In this document: positions 44,505 to 53,174 of the stretch, one piece after another | Position numbering within the stretch: position 1 is the stretch's first letter | Layout: every line of letters starts with the position of its first letter | Source: Epilithonimonas mollis | GTDB lineage: Bacteria; Bacteroidota; Bacteroidia; Flavobacteriales; Weeksellaceae | Reading direction: 5' to 3' | DNA: 64,000 nt | Assembly: GCF_900142325.1 (NCBI RefSeq) | Contig: NZ_FRAM01000001.1 | Coordinates: 682,001-746,000 of the forward strand | Made by a program: the position numbers and the translations under genes | The notes under the pieces: generated by a model | Told to the model about the DNA's origin: nothing | The model's database searches: none | The model's input: only the letters and a program-made list of their open reading frames with translations

Positions 44505-45350
44505 ATGAAGAAGTTCTTTGAATTAGTTTTTGTATTTTTTGTTGGAATAACAACTGTATTCGGGCAAAATCAGGAAATTAAAATTGATAATAATAACACA
44601 TCTACTTTCAAAAAAGGAACAATGTTCGTTTTTTGGGGTTGGAACAGAGCGGGATTCAGTAAGTCTGATATCCGTTTCGAAGGAAATGGTTATGATTTTA
44701 CGCTGAATAATGTTGTAGCGCATGACAGACCATCTCCATTAAATTTGGATTATATTAATCCGGCGGAAGTCTCAGCACCACAGTTCAACTTCAGATTTGC
44801 TTATTTCTTAAAGGATAATTTGGCATTGGTAGTGTCACAAGACCATATGAAATATGTGATGGACCAAAATCAAATTGCTGATTTCAGCGGACACATTTCT
44901 GACCCGGCTTATGCAGGAATGGTTCAGAATGGTCAGGTTAATTTATCAGATGAGCAGTTTCTGACATTCGAACATACTGATGGACTGAATTATGTCAATG
45001 CAGGTCTTGAAAAATACAAGAACATATTATCCAAAAAGAATTTCGATATTTTTTGGGCTTACGGTGCAGGTGCCGGTATATTGATGCCTAAAAGTAACGT
45101 AAAACTTTTTGGAAATGAAAGAAGTGACAGATACCACTTGGCAGGATTTGGATTGGATGTAAGAACCAATATCAATTTTGTTTTTTGGGATCACATAATG
45201 GGGAGAGTAGAAGGAAAATTTGGTTATATCAACATGCCGGATATCAAAACCACTCTTAATAATAAGCCTGATAAAGCCAGTCAGGATTTTGTATTCTACC
45301 AGGTTAATTTTGGTGTTGGATACGTATTTAATAGAAAAATAAAGAATTAA
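44505..45350 (+). CDS. Outer-membrane-type protein inside the nuo operon
   Basis: A 281-residue exported protein of unknown function, 34 nt after nuoF. It has a signal peptide (residues 1-20, GITTVFGQ), then alternating strands with many aromatic residues (MFVFWGWNRAGFSKSDIRF, FNFRFAYFLKDNLALVV, RTNINFVFWDHIMGRVEGKF) and ends YQVNFGVGYVFNRKIKN, the look of a small outer-membrane barrel. Nothing suggests a complex I role. It is in the same strand and spacing as the operon, so it should be co-transcribed. The base composition is close to its neighbours. Confidence 0.75.
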   Translation: MKKFFELVFVFFVGITTVFGQNQEIKIDNNNTSTFKKGTMFVFWGWNRAGFSKSDIRFEGNGYDFTLNNVVAHDRPSPLNLDYINPAEVSAPQFNFRFAYFLKDNLALVVSQDHMKYVMDQNQIADFSGHISDPAYAGMVQNGQVNLSDEQFLTFEHTDGLNYVNAGLEKYKNILSKKNFDIFWAYGAGAGILMPKSNVKLFGNERSDRYHLAGFGLDVRTNINFVFWDHIMGRVEGKFGYINMPDIKTTLNNKPDKASQDFVFYQVNFGVGYVFNRKIKN

Positions 45351-45385
45351 AAATAAGACTATTTGCTAATGCATATTAAACAGAT

Positions 45386-46054
45386 ATGAGTCAAGAATTC
45401 AAAAAATTAAATTTAATCCTATTTTTATTATTTTCAGCAACAGTTTATTCTCAGAAATCAACTCTTGAGATGAAAGTTATAGGAAAAATAGTAGATGATA
45501 AATTAAAAATTGAATTAAAAAATATATCTGAAGATACATTAATAGTTTTAGGAAATCTATATCTTGATTCTAGAGTTTATTTAGGATTAAAAAAATCAGG
45601 ATTAGATTATACTTATATAAAAGATTGTAAAGAAGAGAATACGGTAATAACTACTCAAATGGCACAGCGTCCACATAACTTTGGAGAATTTGATGAAAAA
45701 GTAATCATCTTGGCTCCCAATACTAGCCAAGATATTACTGTTTGGTTTGTGGGCGGAGAAAGAGTTTGTAGAAATTTTGAAAAAAATAAGCTAAAAATTA
45801 CATATAAAGTAGAATTGAATGATGATTTTTCTAAAATTTACGAAACAGAAAAAAGTAATTTTAGTAAAAAAATAAACGATTTTGAAAAACAATTTTCTAC
45901 TTTAAAATCCAAATCAAGTGAAAATGATTTGAATAAGCTTTCAAATTTAATTGATGATTTAATTAGAAGAAAAAAAATAATTGAAGGATTCGAAAATTTA
46001 AAAAAAATGGCATCTCAAAATATTGAAGCCGAAACTGAATATATTCAATTTTAA
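45386..46054 (+). CDS. Unknown exported protein, very AT-rich gene
   Basis: A 222-residue protein, not recognised. It has a signal-like start (LILFLLFSATVYSQ), then a beta-rich part (MKVIGKIVDDKLKIELKNIS, LAPNTSQDITVWFVGGERVC, resembling secreted Bacteroidetes proteins with an accessory Ig-like fold) and a Lys/Glu-rich helical C-terminus (KKINDFEKQFSTLKSKSSEN). The gene is clearly more AT-rich than the nuo genes on either side, mostly with A/T in third positions, so it may be a late insertion between nuoF and nuoG. It starts 35 nt after the barrel gene. Confidence 0.6.
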   Translation: MSQEFKKLNLILFLLFSATVYSQKSTLEMKVIGKIVDDKLKIELKNISEDTLIVLGNLYLDSRVYLGLKKSGLDYTYIKDCKEENTVITTQMAQRPHNFGEFDEKVIILAPNTSQDITVWFVGGERVCRNFEKNKLKITYKVELNDDFSKIYETEKSNFSKKINDFEKQFSTLKSKSSENDLNKLSNLIDDLIRRKKIIEGFENLKKMASQNIEAETEYIQF

Positions 46055-46098
46055 ATAATTAAAAGAAGCATAAAGCAAATTGCCTAAAGCTAAATGAT

Positions 46099-47127
46099 AT
46101 GAGCGAAGAAGTCAAAAAATTTAAAATTACCATAGATGGACAAACTACCGAAGTTTTACCTGGCACTTCTATTCTGGAAGCTGCAAGACAAATCGGTGGA
46201 AAATCTGTTCCTCCTGCAATGTGCTATTACAGCAAGCTGGAAACCAGTGGTGGCCGTTGCAGAACATGCCTTGTAGAAGTTTCCAAAGGTTCTGAAGCAG
46301 ATCCACGTCCAATGCCTAAATTGGTGGCAAGCTGCAGAACCGGTGTTATGGACGGCATGGAAGTGAAAAACCTGACATCCGAAAAAGCACAGGAAGGCAG
46401 AAAAGCAGTTACGGAATTTCTTTTGGTAAATCACCCTTTGGATTGTCCTATATGTGATCAGGCCGGAGAATGTCATCTTCAGGATCTTGGTTACGAACAT
46501 GGTGTAGCCAATACAAGAACGGAATTCGAAAGGAATACTTATGATGCGGATGACATAGGTCCATATATCAAACTGAATATGAACCGTTGCATCCTTTGTG
46601 CAAGATGTGTATTGGCAGCCAATCAGCTGACTGAAAAAAGAGAACACGGAATTCTTTACCGAGGTGATCACGCTGAGATATCAACAATGTTGAACAAAGC
46701 TTTGGATAATGATTTCATCGGAAACGTTATCGATGTTTGTCCTGTTGGGGCTTTAACTGACAGAACAGCGAGATTTGAAAGCAGAGTCTGGTTTACAAAA
46801 CCTTACAACGCTACTTGCAAATGTGACAAATGTTCCGGAAAAGCCGTACTTTGGATGAAAGGTGATGAAGTAATAAGAGTGACTGCAAGAAAAGATCAAT
46901 ATGGTGAAGTTGAAGACTGGATCTGCAACGAGTGCCGTTTTGAAAGAAAAGATGTTAAGTATTGGAACATCGAAGGTCCGAGACATATCGACAGACATTC
47001 TGTAATCTCTCTTAACCATTATGAGAAAAAAACAGACAGCTATAACGTTTTGGAAAATACTGAAGCAAAAGAAATTGGCTTAAAAGACGAAAAGGAAATT
47101 GAAAAATTAGATAACGAAACGATTTAA
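46099..47127 (+). CDS. nuoG: NADH-quinone oxidoreductase subunit G, short form
   Basis: 75-kDa-type subunit carrying Fe-S clusters. At 342 residues it is much shorter than the about 700-900 of most NuoG: it contains the N-terminal ferredoxin region (CYYSKLETSGGRCRTC and ASCRTG for a [2Fe-2S]), HPLDCPICDQAGECHLQD (the His-Cys3 cluster) and NRCILCARCVLAAN with VCPVGAL (a [4Fe-4S]). An extra Cys group follows (CKCDKCSGK and ICNECRF). The C-terminal molybdopterin-oxidoreductase-like domain is missing. The same short form is, to my knowledge, usual in Flavobacteriia, so this is not a truncation. Confidence 0.93.
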   Translation: MSEEVKKFKITIDGQTTEVLPGTSILEAARQIGGKSVPPAMCYYSKLETSGGRCRTCLVEVSKGSEADPRPMPKLVASCRTGVMDGMEVKNLTSEKAQEGRKAVTEFLLVNHPLDCPICDQAGECHLQDLGYEHGVANTRTEFERNTYDADDIGPYIKLNMNRCILCARCVLAANQLTEKREHGILYRGDHAEISTMLNKALDNDFIGNVIDVCPVGALTDRTARFESRVWFTKPYNATCKCDKCSGKAVLWMKGDEVIRVTARKDQYGEVEDWICNECRFERKDVKYWNIEGPRHIDRHSVISLNHYEKKTDSYNVLENTEAKEIGLKDEKEIEKLDNETI

Positions 47128-47162
47128 TTCATTAATTATCTAATTAAATTCAAATAAAAATT

Positions 47163-48224
47163 ATGGAATTAATTACATTCAAAATCATATTGGTACTCGC
47201 CTTGTTTTTGCTGGCACTGACGATTGCAGCATATTCTACCTGGGCGGAAAGAAAAGTCGCTGCTGTAATGCAGGACAGAATCGGCCCCAGCAAAGCTGGA
47301 CCTTTCGGATTGCTTCAGCCACTTGCTGATGGTGGAAAATTTTTCTTTAAGGAAGATTTTACACCCGCAAATGCAGAGAGGTTTCTTTTCATTTTAGGAC
47401 CATCTTTAGTCATGTTTATTTCCCTGATTACCGGAGCGGTAATTCCTTGGGGAAAAACACTTAATATCGGTGGAACTTCTTTTGACCTGCAGGTTGCCAA
47501 CATCGATGTTGGTGTCCTCTACATCATCGGGATGGCTTCTATCGGCGTGTACGGAATCATGATCGGAGGATGGGCTTCTAATAATAAGTATTCTTTGATC
47601 GGTGCGATCCGTGCTTCTTCCCAGATGATCTCCTATGAGCTGGCAATGGGATTGGCACTTCTTTCCATCATTATGATGAATGGAAGCCTTGACCTGAAAG
47701 TAATTACAGAAACTCAGGCTACCGGAAAACTCTGGGGACTGATAGAACTGGACGGATTCAACTGGAATATCTTCTATCAGCCGTTGGCATTTTTGATTTT
47801 CATCATTGCGGCATTGGCAGAAACAAACAGACATCCTTTTGACTTACCGGAATGCGAATCTGAACTGGTAACAGGATATTCTACAGAATACTCATCAATG
47901 AAATTAGGTTTATACATGTTTGGCGAATATGTTAACATGTTCATTTCTAATGCTTTTATGGTTGCATTATTCTTCGGAGGCTACAACTACCCTGGAATTG
48001 AATGGGTTACTCAGAACTGGGGAGAAAATGCAGCAGGTATCCTGAGCATCGTGGCATTCCTTACAAAAACCGTAATCGGGATTCTGATTTTTATGTGGAT
48101 CAGATGGACATTGCCAAGATTCAGGTACGATCAATTGATGCATTTGGGATGGAAAACCTTGATTCCATTAGCATTGATAAACCTTATGGTAACAGGTGCT
48201 TTGATTTTAGCATTTGGAAATTAA
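47163..48224 (+). CDS. nuoH: NADH-quinone oxidoreductase subunit H
   Basis: Membrane subunit that forms the quinone channel and links the two arms. The 353 residues have eight to nine helices and the signatures YSTWAERKVAAVMQDRIGPS and LAETNRHPFDLPECESELVT. Order and length are normal. Confidence 0.97.
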   Translation: MELITFKIILVLALFLLALTIAAYSTWAERKVAAVMQDRIGPSKAGPFGLLQPLADGGKFFFKEDFTPANAERFLFILGPSLVMFISLITGAVIPWGKTLNIGGTSFDLQVANIDVGVLYIIGMASIGVYGIMIGGWASNNKYSLIGAIRASSQMISYELAMGLALLSIIMMNGSLDLKVITETQATGKLWGLIELDGFNWNIFYQPLAFLIFIIAALAETNRHPFDLPECESELVTGYSTEYSSMKLGLYMFGEYVNMFISNAFMVALFFGGYNYPGIEWVTQNWGENAAGILSIVAFLTKTVIGILIFMWIRWTLPRFRYDQLMHLGWKTLIPLALINLMVTGALILAFGN

Positions 48225-48299
48225 AAATTGAATTTAAAAATTAAGATACAGGCAAGATTAGTCTAAATCTAATGTCTAACATCTAATATCTATAATTAA

Positions 48300-48854
48300 A
48301 TGAAGCTTACTAACAGATCAAAAGTTGTTTCCAATAAAGAAATGACGCTTGCAGAGAAAATCTACCTTCCGGCGGTATTCAAAGGAATGGGGATTACCCT
48401 GAAGCACGCTGTGAGAAATATTGTAAAAGGACCACCAATCTATCCATATCCTGAGGTTGACAAACCTAGAGCGGAAATCTGGAGAGGACAGCATGTCCTG
48501 AAGAGAGATGAAGAAGGCAGGGAAAGATGTACTGCCTGCGGACTTTGTGCGGTTGCATGTCCTGCGGAAGCCATCACGATGACTGCAGCAGAAAGAACCA
48601 AAGAGGAAAAACATCTTTACAGGGAAGAGAAATATGCCGAGATCTACGAAATCAATATGCTGAGATGTATTTTCTGTGGAATGTGTGAAGAAGCATGTCC
48701 TAAATCTGCAATCTATCTTACCGACAGACTTGTGGATGTGGAACAAAACAGAAATTCTTTTATCTATGGTAAAGATAAGCTGGTAGAAAAGATAAATGAA
48801 AGGATTGATATTACTACAAGACAGTCCGAGAAACAAAAAAATGCAGTAAAATAA
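48300..48854 (+). CDS. nuoI: NADH-quinone oxidoreductase subunit I
   Basis: 23-kDa-type subunit with two [4Fe-4S] clusters (N6a, N6b). The 184 residues contain the two ligand sets CTACGLCAVACPAEAIT and CIFCGMCEEACPKSAIY. The stop overlaps the nuoJ ATG by one base (48854). Confidence 0.97.
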   Translation: MKLTNRSKVVSNKEMTLAEKIYLPAVFKGMGITLKHAVRNIVKGPPIYPYPEVDKPRAEIWRGQHVLKRDEEGRERCTACGLCAVACPAEAITMTAAERTKEEKHLYREEKYAEIYEINMLRCIFCGMCEEACPKSAIYLTDRLVDVEQNRNSFIYGKDKLVEKINERIDITTRQSEKQKNAVK

Positions 48855-49351
48855 TGGATCAGATTTTATTTTTCTTTGTAGCATTTTTGGCTATTGCAAG
48901 CGCAGTTTATTTTGTTTTTGCAAAAAACCCGCTGTATGCTATCCTCTCGCTCATCGTCACGATGTTTTCCATCGCAGGGATGTATATTCTTCTGAATGCC
49001 CAGTTTTTGGGAATTGTCCAGATTATCGTCTATGCCGGAGCAATCATGGTTCTTTTTCTTTATATATTGATGATGCTTAACCTTAATAAAGAAGATGAAA
49101 GCAAGAAAGCCAACCTTCCGAAATTCATCGGTGTGTTTTCTGCAAGTATTCTTTTTATAGGGATGCTGGGTGCCTATAAAGGTCTTAACGGAAACACAAC
49201 CGTAGCGAATAATGCTGACCAATCCATTGGTCTCACAAAAAATCTGGGAAGATTATTGTTTAACGAATATGTATTGCCATTCGAGCTGGCGTCTGTCCTT
49301 ATCCTTGCGGGTATCGTCGGTGCTGTTCTGATCGGTAAAAAAGATTTATAG
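48854..49351 (+). CDS. nuoJ: NADH-quinone oxidoreductase subunit J
   Basis: Membrane subunit of 165 residues with five helices. The signature LGIVQIIVYAGAIMVLFLYI is the conserved third helix (pi-bulge) region. The start overlaps the nuoI stop, and nuoK starts 2 nt after its own stop. Confidence 0.96.
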   Translation: MDQILFFFVAFLAIASAVYFVFAKNPLYAILSLIVTMFSIAGMYILLNAQFLGIVQIIVYAGAIMVLFLYILMMLNLNKEDESKKANLPKFIGVFSASILFIGMLGAYKGLNGNTTVANNADQSIGLTKNLGRLLFNEYVLPFELASVLILAGIVGAVLIGKKDL

Positions 49352-49353
49352 AG

Positions 49354-49674
49354 ATGAATACATTTATACAACAGGTTCCTTTGGAATACTTTATTATTCT
49401 GAGTACAATTCTTTTTTGTCTCGGTGTATTAGGAGTTTTGATCCGCAAAAATGCCATCGTGATTTTGGGATGCGTAGAATTGATGCTTAATTCCGTAAAT
49501 CTTTTACTAGCTGCTTTTTCAGCATACAAAGGTGATGGTCACGGGCAGCTTTTGGTATTTTTCATCATGGTGGTTGCAGCAGCAGAAGTTGCAGTAGGAC
49601 TGGCCATTATAGCAATGATGTACAGAAATACCAAATCGGTCGACGTTAGTATTTTTAATAAATTAAGAGGATAG
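49354..49674 (+). CDS. nuoK: NADH-quinone oxidoreductase subunit K
   Basis: Small antiporter-like membrane subunit, 106 residues, three helices. Conserved acidic residues are in CVELMLNSVNLLL and AAAEVAVGLAIIAMMYR. Confidence 0.96.
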   Translation: MNTFIQQVPLEYFIILSTILFCLGVLGVLIRKNAIVILGCVELMLNSVNLLLAAFSAYKGDGHGQLLVFFIMVVAAAEVAVGLAIIAMMYRNTKSVDVSIFNKLRG

Positions 49675-49680
49675 TAAAGG

Positions 49681-51594
49681 ATGGAGAATTTAGTTTACGC
49701 AATTGTACTTTTACCTTTAGTCGGGTTTCTGATTAACGGACTTTTTGGAAAACATCTTCCGAAAATGCTTGTTGGCGGTTTGGCGACACTGGTGGTTTTC
49801 GCTTCTTTTGTTATCACGACAAGTATATTTTTAGGATTCAACAGCGAGAGCACTCCTGTTATCGTAAAAGCATTTGAATGGTTCAGAGTTGCCGGGATTC
49901 AGGTTAATTTTGGTTTCCAGGTTGATCAGTTGTCATTGATGATGGTAATGATCATTACAGGAATCGGGTCACTGATACATCTCTACTCTATCGGATACAT
50001 GAGCCATGACAAAGGATTCTACAAGTTTTTTACTTATCTGAATCTTTTTATCTTCTCTATGCTCCTTTTGGTTTTAGGAAGCAATTATCTGATTCTATTC
50101 ATCGGTTGGGAAGGTGTAGGACTTTGTTCTTATCTGTTGATAGGATTCTGGTACCAGAATGAAGATTATGGAAAAGCAGCGAGAAAGGCTTTCATCATGA
50201 ACCGTATTGGTGACCTTGGCTTATTGATAGGTATCTTTGCCATCGCTGCCAATGTTAATGCTATTGACTATCTTTCAGTAGCCCAGAATGCTTCGATCTT
50301 CGACCTGGACGGAACTACCATTATATTCATCACAGCAAGTTTATTTATCGGGGCAACTGGTAAGTCGGCTCAGGTGCCATTATATACATGGTTACCGGAT
50401 GCGATGGCTGGGCCAACGCCTGTTTCTGCATTGATACACGCTGCTACGATGGTTACCGCTGGGGTTTATCTGGTAGTAAGATCTAATTTCCTATTCACTT
50501 TAGCACCAACTGTTCAGGACGGAATTTTATTAATCGGATTCCTGACTGCAGCATTGGCAGGTTTCTATGCACTTCGTCAAAATGATATCAAAAAAGTCTT
50601 GGCATACTCTACCGTTTCTCAGCTCGGATTTATGTTCATTGCACTAGGATTGGGTGCTTACACCACGGCAATGTTCCACGTAATGACACACGCTTTCTTC
50701 AAAGCTTTGTTATTCTTGGGAGCTGGTTCTGTGATCCATGCAGTGAGCGGCGAGCAGGATATGCGTTTTATGGGCGGATTGAAAAAATATATTCCGATTA
50801 CCCACGCTACATTCCTTATTGGAACATTGGCAATCTCCGGATTTCCATTATTATCAGGTATGATTTCCAAAGATGAAATTCTGGTTGCTGCATTTGCTAA
50901 AAATCCAATCTATTGGGTAATGTTATTCATATTGGCAGCTGTTACCGCAACTTATATGTTCAGATTATATTATCTGACTTTCCACGGACAGTTCAGGGGA
51001 ACTGAAGAACAAAAACACCATTTGCATGAAAGTCCTGTTAATATGACTTTGCCGTTAATTGTTTTAGCTGTTCTTTCCGTGATCGGAGGTTTTATCAATC
51101 TTCCTCACTTTATCGGACACGGCCATTATGCAAAATTGATGGAATGGCTGAAACCTGTATTGACAGAACAAAGTTTCAGTGAATTGGAAGCAACACTTTC
51201 CGGCGTTAACTTCAACACAGAAATGATTCTTTTGGCTGCCACAATATTAATGTTCTTCGCCGTTTGGTATTTGGTTAAAAACACCTACGTCAAGAAACAG
51301 AAAAAAGCACTTCCGGAAGAAGAATATTCAGGTTGGGAAAAACTATCCGCAAAAAAACTATTTGTGGATGAGATCTATAATGCCTGTATTGTAAGACCAT
51401 TTGAAGAAGCAGGGAAAGCGGCGGCTATGTTTGACAAAGCAGTTCTCGACCCGATTGTGAATTTCATCGGATTGGGTGCTCAGGATTCCGGAAGAGCCGC
51501 AAAGCGTCTGCAAAACGGAAATGTAGAAAACTATGTGCTGATTATGTCATTGGCGATAGGAATTGTATTGATTGTTAACTTTTTATTGAAATAG
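49681..51594 (+). CDS. nuoL: NADH-quinone oxidoreductase subunit L
   Basis: Largest proton-pumping antiporter-like subunit, 637 residues. It carries the conserved GWEGVGLCSYLLIGFWY (Glu in helix 5), ATGKSAQVPLYTWLPDAMAG (Lys in helix 7) and TPVSALIHAATMVTAGVYL. The long lateral helix is expected in the last 100 residues, which are amphipathic and end in a membrane segment. Confidence 0.97.
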   Translation: MENLVYAIVLLPLVGFLINGLFGKHLPKMLVGGLATLVVFASFVITTSIFLGFNSESTPVIVKAFEWFRVAGIQVNFGFQVDQLSLMMVMIITGIGSLIHLYSIGYMSHDKGFYKFFTYLNLFIFSMLLLVLGSNYLILFIGWEGVGLCSYLLIGFWYQNEDYGKAARKAFIMNRIGDLGLLIGIFAIAANVNAIDYLSVAQNASIFDLDGTTIIFITASLFIGATGKSAQVPLYTWLPDAMAGPTPVSALIHAATMVTAGVYLVVRSNFLFTLAPTVQDGILLIGFLTAALAGFYALRQNDIKKVLAYSTVSQLGFMFIALGLGAYTTAMFHVMTHAFFKALLFLGAGSVIHAVSGEQDMRFMGGLKKYIPITHATFLIGTLAISGFPLLSGMISKDEILVAAFAKNPIYWVMLFILAAVTATYMFRLYYLTFHGQFRGTEEQKHHLHESPVNMTLPLIVLAVLSVIGGFINLPHFIGHGHYAKLMEWLKPVLTEQSFSELEATLSGVNFNTEMILLAATILMFFAVWYLVKNTYVKKQKKALPEEEYSGWEKLSAKKLFVDEIYNACIVRPFEEAGKAAAMFDKAVLDPIVNFIGLGAQDSGRAAKRLQNGNVENYVLIMSLAIGIVLIVNFLLK

Positions 51595-51597
51595 ATA

Positions 51598-53091
51598 ATG
51601 TCGTATTTACTATTAACATTATTACTATTACCTCTCGCAGGTTCGGTTTTACTTTTTTTCTGGAAAAATGCTTCCAGCAAATATATCGCTTTAGTCTTTG
51701 CTCTCGCACAGATGCTTATTGCATTTTATATGTTAGGGAATTTCGATTTCCATCCGACAGTAGATGCGCCGTTGCAATACGAAATCACTTATCCTTGGTC
51801 CAATTATATCAAAAGCAGCCTTAATTTCGGCGTTGACGGGATGAGTATGCTGATGGTTTTATTGACCAACATTCTAGTTCCGCTAATCATTTTATCATCA
51901 TTCAATGATAAGAAAGGATTCCCGAATTCTTTCTATGCTTTGATTTTGATGATGCAATTCGGATTGTTAGGTGTTTTCACATCATTGGACGGACTGTTGT
52001 TCTACATCTTCTGGGAAGTCACTTTGATTCCAATCTGGTTCATCGCCGGAATATGGGGACAAGAAGACAAAAGAATCAAATTCACTACTAAGTTCTTTGT
52101 CTACACATTTGTAGGGTCTTTGTTTATGTTGATTGGTTTAATTTATGTTTACAACCATTCCGCTTCATTTGCTTTGACAGATCTTTACAATGCGCAGTTA
52201 AGTGTTAATGAACAAAATGTGATTTTCTGGTTTATCTTCTTTGCATTTGCAGTGAAATTACCGGTTTTTCCTTTCCATACCTGGCAGCCGGACACATACA
52301 CATATTCGCCTACACAAGGGTCGATGTTGCTTTCAGGGATTATGCTGAAGATGGCAGTTTACGGTGTAATGCGTTATCTATTGCCAATTACCCCTCAAGC
52401 CATTGGTGGAATTTCCGGAGAAATTGTTATCATTCTTTCTGTAATTGGGATTATTTACGGTGCTCTTATTGCAATGATTTCCACAGACAGTAAAAGATTA
52501 ATTGCTTACTCTTCTCTTTCTCACGTCGGACTGATTGTAGCAGGTATTTTCTCTTCAGCAGTTGTAACGATGAGAACAGGACTGACATTTGAAGGCGGAC
52601 AAGGTGCAATGATACAGAGTTTTGCTCACGGTATTAATGTAGTTGGTCTTTTCTATTGTGCCGATATTCTTTACAAGAGATTCAAAACGAGAGATATTCG
52701 TCAGATGGGCGGACTTGCAAAAGTTGCTCCTAAATTCGCTATACTTTTTATGATTATCCTTTTGGGCGCAACAGGTGTTCCTTTGACCAACGGATTCATT
52801 GGCGAATTTATCTTGTTGAAATCTGTTTACAGCTACAACTTCATTATGACAGTTATGGCAGGTCTCACATTGATTCTGGCAGCGGCTTATATGCTGAGAT
52901 TCTACGGAAAAACAATGTTTGGTAAAGGTGACGATACCGTTCTGGCTACAACAAAAGATATCAGCTCAGTTGAGTTTTCTGTATTGGCGAGTTTATCTGT
53001 CTTTGTTATCGCACTTGGGGTTTATCCTCAGCCGGTTATAGAGATGGTGACAAGTTCTGTACAGTTCATCTATGCAGCGATGTTAAATTAA
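51598..53091 (+). CDS. nuoM: NADH-quinone oxidoreductase subunit M
   Basis: Antiporter-like pumping subunit of 497 residues with about 14 helices. Key motifs: YIFWEVTLIPIWFIAGIWG (conserved Glu), AFAVKLPVFPFHTWQPD (conserved Lys) and YSSLSHVGLIVAGI. It starts 3 nt after nuoL. Confidence 0.97.
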   Translation: MSYLLLTLLLLPLAGSVLLFFWKNASSKYIALVFALAQMLIAFYMLGNFDFHPTVDAPLQYEITYPWSNYIKSSLNFGVDGMSMLMVLLTNILVPLIILSSFNDKKGFPNSFYALILMMQFGLLGVFTSLDGLLFYIFWEVTLIPIWFIAGIWGQEDKRIKFTTKFFVYTFVGSLFMLIGLIYVYNHSASFALTDLYNAQLSVNEQNVIFWFIFFAFAVKLPVFPFHTWQPDTYTYSPTQGSMLLSGIMLKMAVYGVMRYLLPITPQAIGGISGEIVIILSVIGIIYGALIAMISTDSKRLIAYSSLSHVGLIVAGIFSSAVVTMRTGLTFEGGQGAMIQSFAHGINVVGLFYCADILYKRFKTRDIRQMGGLAKVAPKFAILFMIILLGATGVPLTNGFIGEFILLKSVYSYNFIMTVMAGLTLILAAAYMLRFYGKTMFGKGDDTVLATTKDISSVEFSVLASLSVFVIALGVYPQPVIEMVTSSVQFIYAAMLN

Positions 53092-53174
53092 TCTTGAAAC
53101 AAGATAAAAGAGAAATTAAATAAAATTCAAAACGGACATCGGTTCTTCCGGATTCCGACGAAACAAATAAAGAA

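Noticed and set aside
46156-46671. Minus-strand frame of 171 codons in nuoG
   Set aside because: Shadow of a well-conserved subunit.
46099-47127. NuoG as a truncated pseudogene
   Set aside because: All Fe-S ligands are present, the frame ends cleanly, and the short form is known in Flavobacteriia.
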